From contig NZ_VTEH01000015.1 of the NCBI RefSeq assembly GCF_008180615.1, positions 34,877-98,876 on the forward strand: DNA of 64,000 bases, given 5' to 3'. The notes below the pieces were generated by a model that saw only the letters and a program-made list of their open reading frames with translations, did not search any database and was not told the DNA's origin. Position 1 is the stretch's first letter. Each line of letters begins with the position of its first letter. Both the position numbers and the translations under genes were made by a program. This document shows, in pieces, positions 59,658 to 64,000 of the stretch. Source of the stretch: Rossellomorea vietnamensis (GTDB taxonomy: Bacteria; Bacillota; Bacilli; Bacillales; Bacillaceae_B).

Positions 59658-60539
59658 TTATACAATTAACTTTTCTATCAATTCTTCCAGCTTATTAAAA
59701 TGGCTCTCCTCAAATAATTCTTCTCCTTCTTTCAAAGAAGCGAAAGCACTTTTAATAAGAAACTTCCGTGGAGATTCGCTGTGGAGTAATTCTTCCTGGA
59801 TAAAATCCAATAATTCCTGGTATTTCACCTGATCAGTGGTGTCGGTGATCTGCTGCTTCAGAAATAAAACAGTATGCTGTAGCTCTTGTTTTGTATTCTG
59901 GATGCCGCACTGATGTTCAGGAAACCAGACCTTCAGGAGTTCAGGCTGAAACAGCGGTTTATGTCCTTTACCTAGTTCCTCGGCGATATTGACGATTCGA
60001 TCAACACTGTAATGGACTACACGGTGAAGGCCGGTTGTCGTGTTGTTGACCATTGAATAATATCTAAGGTTGTGATGGAGGATGCCGAGGAATGTGATTG
60101 CACAGTCCAAAAGGTATGGTCTCTTGCTCTCGCCGAAAATGTCCAGGAATCGGCCGTGAAGCCAATAGATCATCTTCAATTGCCCTCTTTTGACCGAGTT
60201 TTTCAAGTCCTCGTCATTCGACATCATGACTTCCTCATAGAGCGGGATCAGTTTATTTTCCTTATTTTCAATCATTTGTATTTCGATTTGTTTAATGAAT
60301 ATTTCTATATTGGAAGGATCCTGGCTGATCAGCAGGTCATTTCGCTTTTTTTCAATTTCACTGTAAATGGATTTGAACAGTTCTATCAATAATTCATTCT
60401 TTGAGGAAAAGTAATTGTAGAAAGTTCCCTTCGAGATGCCGCTGTAATCCAAGATGTCTTGTATGGATGTCTGCTGAAATCCTTTTTCGATAAACAGCCC
60501 ATGTGCTTTGGTGATGACATGCTGCTTTCTTTTATTCAT
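59658..60539 (-). CDS. TetR-family transcriptional regulator
   Basis: 293 residues from ATG 60539, AAGGAGG upstream. N-terminal TetR helix-turn-helix: ITKAHGLFIEKGFQQTSIQDILDYSGISKGTFYNYFSSKNELL in order at about 9-51. The C-terminal ligand-binding part is unusually long (about 240 residues, against about 140 in most TetR proteins). Divergent from an MFS efflux gene with operator-like dyads between them, so it most likely represses that pump and itself, released by a pump substrate. Confidence 0.88.
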   Translation of the reverse strand: MNKRKQHVITKAHGLFIEKGFQQTSIQDILDYSGISKGTFYNYFSSKNELLIELFKSIYSEIEKKRNDLLISQDPSNIEIFIKQIEIQMIENKENKLIPLYEEVMMSNDEDLKNSVKRGQLKMIYWLHGRFLDIFGESKRPYLLDCAITFLGILHHNLRYYSMVNNTTTGLHRVVHYSVDRIVNIAEELGKGHKPLFQPELLKVWFPEHQCGIQNTKQELQHTVLFLKQQITDTTDQVKYQELLDFIQEELLHSESPRKFLIKSAFASLKEGEELFEESHFNKLEELIEKLIV

Positions 60540-60554
60540 GATTTCCTCCTTGAC

Positions 60555-60706
60555 TATACTGACTGTATAAAGTCGATGATACCCCAATACCGCTATTTCT
60601 ACAAACTTTTATAGGGAAAATTAAATTTCCAATTGAAATTTTTGGACCGATGGTATATGATATATCTTGTTTAAAATGACAGTATAAAAAAATGGACTGT
60701 TAGTAT
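60555..60706. promoter_or_regulatory. Operator cluster for the TetR regulator
   Basis: A perfect 5-5-5 dyad TATACTGACTGTATA lies at 60555-60569, 16 bp before the tetR start. Two related 15-mers, TAAAATGACAGTATA (60671-60685) and TGGACTGTTAGTATA (60692-60706), each match its complement at 11 of 15 positions and lie just before the MFS gene, overlapping its likely promoter or leader. Confidence 0.6.
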
Positions 60707-60720
60707 AAGGGGGAGAATGA

Positions 60721-62250
60721 ATGGAGAGTACAAAAAAGAATGTACGTCCTCAATATGGGATATTGGCAGTTTTAATGGTAGGAGCTTTTATCGCATTTTT
60801 AAATAATACATTATTGAACATAGCACTTCCGTCTATAATGGTGGAGCTGGAGATTGAAGCATCTACCGTTCAATGGCTGACAACCGGCTTTATGCTGGTT
60901 AACGGAGTCTTGATCCCGACAACCGCATTTCTAATTGAAAAGTATTCTGTGCGCCGGTTATTCCTGGTGGCAATGGGCTTGTTTACAGTTGGTACCCTGC
61001 TAGCAGGGATAGCCCATGTGTTCCCTGTCTTGCTTGCCGGCCGAATGATTCAGGCATCCGGGACTGCGATCCTTATGCCGCTGCTCATGAATGTCATGTT
61101 AGTCAGCTTCCCGGTTGAAAAAAGGGGAGCGGCAATGGGGATGTTCGGATTGATCATGATGGCGGCTCCTGCCATCGGCCCGACACTGTCCGGCTGGATC
61201 GTAGAGAATTATGACTGGAGAATGCTGTTCCACTTTGTCACACCGATTGCCATAATCGTCTTTTTAATCGGCTTTTTCCTATTGAAGGATAAAAAGGAAA
61301 AGGTGGATATCCGCCTGGACTTCATTTCAGTGATTTTGTCCAGTGCCGGTTTCGGAAGTGTACTGTATGGCTTCAGCTCGGCAGGTACAAAAGGCTGGGA
61401 TAGTCCTTGGGTTTACGGGACGATTGTTCTAGGGGTTGTTTCCTTAGTGGTATTTATCCTTCGTCAATCAAAAATGGAAAGACCAATGCTGAACTTCGGA
61501 GTCTTCAAATATCCAATGTTTGCACTATCATCATCCATTACGATGGTATTGAATATGGCTCTGTTTTCCGGGATGTTAATGATCCCGATCTATGTACAGA
61601 CAATCAGGGGGATTTCTCCTCTGGATGCCGGTTTGTTGATGCTGCCAGGTGCTCTTGTGATGGCATTCATGTCACCAATCACTGGGAAGCTGTTCGATAA
61701 ATTCGGCGGCCGGGTTCTGGCGACAAGCGGATTGATGATTACGGTCGTGACTACGTACCTGTTCAGTAAACTGACTCAGGATACATCCTACACGAACTTG
61801 GTCGTTTTGAACTCGATCCGGATGTTCGGGATGTCCATGGTCATGATGCCTGTTTCAACAAATGGGTTGAATCAACTGCCGGCCCGTTTTTATCCTCATG
61901 GAACAGCCATGAATAATACATTGAACCAGGTATCCGGTGCGATAGGGACAGCATTGCTGATCACGATAATGTCAAACCGGACTGTCACTCACACCAAAGA
62001 ATTGATGCAGGATGCTATGAAGAACCTTACTGGTCAGCCGACAGAAGCTGCTTTGGCTCAATTGCAGCAGCAGGTTGGCATGGAAGCGATGCTCCAAGGA
62101 ATAAATGATGCATTCCTGGTAGCAGCTTTCATTGCTGGCGCAGCACTGGTTTTATCTTTATTCATTAAACGCTCGACACCAGCAGAAGATCCGTTGGAGG
62201 AAATGCCGGTGAATAAGAAGGTTGCGGCAGAATTGGCTCCTGGGAAGTAA
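60721..62250 (+). CDS. MFS multidrug efflux transporter, DHA2 (EmrB/QacA) family
   Basis: 509 residues, about 14 transmembrane helices, proton-driven drug exporter. Motifs: NNTLLNIALPSIMVEL in helix 1 (about 28-43), QWLTTGFMLVNGVLIPTTAFL (about 50-70), loop EKYSVRRLFLVAMGLF, GRMIQASGTAILMPLLMN, and motif C GMFGLIMMAAPAIGPTLSGWIVE (about 140-162). ATG at 60721 behind GGGGGAGA. Divergent TetR gene and dyads indicate substrate-inducible control. Confidence 0.92.
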   Translation: MESTKKNVRPQYGILAVLMVGAFIAFLNNTLLNIALPSIMVELEIEASTVQWLTTGFMLVNGVLIPTTAFLIEKYSVRRLFLVAMGLFTVGTLLAGIAHVFPVLLAGRMIQASGTAILMPLLMNVMLVSFPVEKRGAAMGMFGLIMMAAPAIGPTLSGWIVENYDWRMLFHFVTPIAIIVFLIGFFLLKDKKEKVDIRLDFISVILSSAGFGSVLYGFSSAGTKGWDSPWVYGTIVLGVVSLVVFILRQSKMERPMLNFGVFKYPMFALSSSITMVLNMALFSGMLMIPIYVQTIRGISPLDAGLLMLPGALVMAFMSPITGKLFDKFGGRVLATSGLMITVVTTYLFSKLTQDTSYTNLVVLNSIRMFGMSMVMMPVSTNGLNQLPARFYPHGTAMNNTLNQVSGAIGTALLITIMSNRTVTHTKELMQDAMKNLTGQPTEAALAQLQQQVGMEAMLQGINDAFLVAAFIAGAALVLSLFIKRSTPAEDPLEEMPVNKKVAAELAPGK

Positions 62251-62270
62251 TTTTTTCAGGATTACAAATC

Positions 62271-62306
62271 GGGACGAAATCAAATTGGTTTCGTCCCATT
62301 TTTTTG
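62271..62306 (+). terminator. Intrinsic terminator after MFS gene
   Basis: Nine-bp stem GGGACGAAA / TTTCGTCCC followed by seven T. Confidence 0.92.
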
Positions 62307-62451
62307 AGTCAAGTTGCTTTTAAAAAGAAGGCAGGCTTTTGTATAATGACAATAGGCCGCATGGTGATGGCTTGAATAAAGAAAGCGCACGGAGTAAACC
62401 TTATAATTGTTCAACTCTTATAAGGAATTTATGAAAAAGGAGAAATGTACA

Positions 62452-63276
62452 ATGAATTTCGTGACTCTAAATAACGGTCTTAAGATGCCGCAGCTTGGGT
62501 TCGGGGTATGGCAGGTAGAGAATGATCAAGCGACGGCTGCAGTCTCAAAGGCTATTGAAACTGGTTATACATCTATCGACACTGCCATGATTTATCAAAA
62601 CGAAGAAGGTGTTGGAAAAGCCTTGAAAGAAATGACTGTTCCTCGTGAAGAGTTATTTATCACGACGAAAGTCTGGAACAGCGATCAAGGGTATGAGAAT
62701 ACACTGCGTGCTTTTGATGAAAGCTTAGAGAGACTTGGACTGGAATACGTAGACTTGTACCTGATTCATTGGCCGACTCCTGAATTTGATGAGTATGTGG
62801 ATACATATAAAGCACTTGAAAAGCTTTATAATGACGGTAAAGTTAAAGCAATCGGTGTCTGTAACTTTGAGATTGAACATTTGGAGCGCCTGATGAAAGA
62901 GTGTGAAGTCAAGCCTGTTTTAAACCAGGTGGAATGTCATCCACACCTTGCCCAAAATGAATTGAAGGAATTCTGTGAGAAGCATGACATTTTTGTTGAA
63001 GCCTGGAGTCCGCTGGAGCAGGGCGGTGAAGTACTGCAAAATGAAGTAATTACCAAGATTGCTGAAGCTCATGGCAAGTCGCCTGCACAAGTGGTGCTTC
63101 GCTGGCACCTGCAAAACAATACGATTGTCATCCCGAAATCAGTCACTCCATCCAGAATTGAAGAAAACTTCAATGTCTTTGACTTTGAACTTTCTGCTGA
63201 AGAGATGAAGCAAATTGACGGTCTTAACAAGGATCGACGCAAAGGTCCTCATCCGAATGAAATGAATGTAAGATAA
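62452..63276 (+). CDS. Aldo/keto reductase
   Basis: NADPH-dependent reductase of the AKR5 type (YvgN/YtbE-like; methylglyoxal or glyoxal reductase in B. subtilis). 274 residues from ATG 62452, AAAAGGAG upstream. Catalytic tetrad: Asp and Tyr in SIDTAMIYQNEEGVG (about 42-56), Lys in FITTKVWNSDQG (about 70-81), His in YLIHWPTP (about 103-110). Cofactor-binding C-terminus VIPKSVTPSRIEENFNVFDFELSAEEM. Exact substrate is open. Confidence 0.92.
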   Translation: MNFVTLNNGLKMPQLGFGVWQVENDQATAAVSKAIETGYTSIDTAMIYQNEEGVGKALKEMTVPREELFITTKVWNSDQGYENTLRAFDESLERLGLEYVDLYLIHWPTPEFDEYVDTYKALEKLYNDGKVKAIGVCNFEIEHLERLMKECEVKPVLNQVECHPHLAQNELKEFCEKHDIFVEAWSPLEQGGEVLQNEVITKIAEAHGKSPAQVVLRWHLQNNTIVIPKSVTPSRIEENFNVFDFELSAEEMKQIDGLNKDRRKGPHPNEMNVR

Positions 63277-63292
63277 CTTATATACGGAAAGC

Positions 63293-63331
63293 AAACCCTC
63301 AATTAACTCATGTTGATTGAGGGTTTTTTTG
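63293..63331 (+). terminator. Intrinsic terminator after aldo/keto reductase
   Basis: Eleven-bp stem AAACCCTCAAT / ATTGAGGGTTT, 12-base loop, T-tract. Confidence 0.9.
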
Positions 63332-63570
63332 ATTGAAAGGACTTAATTGGTTAGAGCGCTGAAGGGACTGTTCCTCTTTAATCACCCTGCTTCATTCTGG
63401 CTCCAGGGGCCATTGGAGGAATATGGACAAAAAGAATGATTAAATCAGCACCTGAATTTCAACACATCGGAAGGGATATGCGGAAGTATAAGAGAATAGA
63501 ACTATATGATAAAGCTAGAATAACAGAAAATGAAATAGTTTTTTTAAAAGTGAAAGTACAGGGGGAGACA

Positions 63571-63882
63571 ATGATGGTTAGTAAAAAAGCAGCAATAAGT
63601 ATGGCAGGAACAATTTTTGCAGCAGGACTAATAGGTGCTGAAGGGGCTTCAGCAGCAGGATCTGAGGAAACAGCAGAGATCCAAGCTGAAGATGAAATCA
63701 GCCCATTGTATGTTCCGATAGGAGAAGGACACACATGGACATACGTCAAAACGACCTACACTTCTACCGGGTATATAAAAATATACAGCGACAAAGACTC
63801 TCACTGGTACTATATGAAAGAAGTCTTCTACAACAATAGCGGTAAATACATTAAAACGGTGTATGATAAATTCGCTATATAA
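63571..63882 (+). CDS. Small secreted hypothetical protein
   Basis: 103 residues from ATG 63571, AGGGGGAGA immediately upstream; a longer frame from 63436 lacks an RBS. Signal peptide MMVSKKAAISMAGTIFAAGL with a cleavage site after GASA, near residue 30. The mature part is short, aromatic and Tyr/Lys/Ser rich (GHTWTYVKTTYTSTGYIKIYSD, HWYYMKEVFYNN), suggesting a small beta-sheet fold. No family recognised. Confidence 0.72.
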   Translation: MMVSKKAAISMAGTIFAAGLIGAEGASAAGSEETAEIQAEDEISPLYVPIGEGHTWTYVKTTYTSTGYIKIYSDKDSHWYYMKEVFYNNSGKYIKTVYDKFAI

Positions 63883-63979
63883 AGGATAGGCAGGACGGTA
63901 AGGTATTTTACTGAATAAAGGAGGGATAACATTTTTTAGGTTGAGAGGAAGCTTTGTAATGATTAGAAGAGGATTTAAA

Positions 63980-64000
63980 ATGAGACTATATTCTGGTGTG
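63980..64000 (+). CDS. Possible start of a gene cut by the window end
   Basis: ATG at 63980 preceded by AGAAGAGGATTTAA; only seven codons (MRLYSGV) are inside the window. An upstream TTG-starting frame from about 63943 behind AAAGGAGGG is an alternative. Confidence 0.3.

Noticed and set aside
63436..63570. N-terminal extension of the small secreted protein
   Set aside because: No RBS at 63436, and the extension would place the signal peptide internally.

Overview
This window is a chromosomal segment of a Bacillaceae bacterium. Almost every gene has a strong AGGAGG-type ribosome binding site and the order follows the Bacillus subtilis yum-yui-yux-mrp-yuf-pbpD-kap-pat-yug region: yumC, yumB, yuiA, yuiB, yuiC, yuiD, pepA (yuiE), yuiF, menI (yuxO), mrpABCDEFG, yufK, pbpD, yuxJ, kapD, kapB, patB, yugF, yugI, yugJ, pgi, yugN, yugO. 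An arginine/ornithine catabolic block (rocR, rocA, rocD, rocG) and several lineage-specific genes are interleaved. Species cannot be fixed from sequence alone; a Bacillus-related genus such as Rossellomorea is a guess.

Layout. 1-12 kb: redox flavoproteins (ferredoxin-NADP reductase, type II NADH dehydrogenase), a Nudix hydrolase, yuiA-D, leucyl aminopeptidase and an amino-acid/antiporter-type permease. 12-15 kb: small Gly/Pro/Tyr-rich proteins, the menaquinone thioesterase MenI, a YdaT stress protein behind a SigB-like promoter, and a long tandem array. 15-21 kb: the seven-gene Mrp Na+/H+ antiporter operon. 21-34 kb: yufK, a 19-unit array, penicillin-binding protein 4, an exporter, the KapD/KapB sporulation-phosphorelay accessory genes, a cyclophilin lipoprotein, a Cu/Zn-SOD-like lipoprotein, PatB and YugF. 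34-40 kb: an XRE regulator, a sodium:neurotransmitter symporter, an ECF sigma factor with a membrane partner, and YugI. 40-49 kb: the roc block and an aldehyde dehydrogenase. 49-64 kb: butanol dehydrogenase, phosphoglucose isomerase, YugN/YugO, a beta-propeller lipoprotein-like protein, a methyltransferase, tRNA-Ala, a TetR/MFS efflux pair and an aldo-keto reductase.

The most unusual content is intergenic. Nine intergenic spaces carry tandem arrays; eight have units of 52-53 bp (two of these looser) although the unit sequences are largely unrelated, and one has a 20-21 bp unit. These periods equal five and two turns of B-DNA (10.5 bp per turn). Most units contain a palindrome, and variation in the stems often keeps G-U pairing. 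Arrays lie 3' of genes, usually just past an intrinsic terminator. In addition there is a MITE-like family with terminal inverted repeats and 8-bp target duplications (a perfect TTATAAAT pair flanks one copy between rocA and rocD; another copy supplies the C-terminus of the beta-propeller protein), and a second family of long hairpin repeats, twice nested inside the first.

Other points worth attention: a RocR whose sigma-54-contacting GAFTGA loop is replaced, with no convincing -24/-12 promoter at rocA; an SOD-like protein lacking one copper ligand; and a substrate-binding protein of the BtuF type without a signal peptide.
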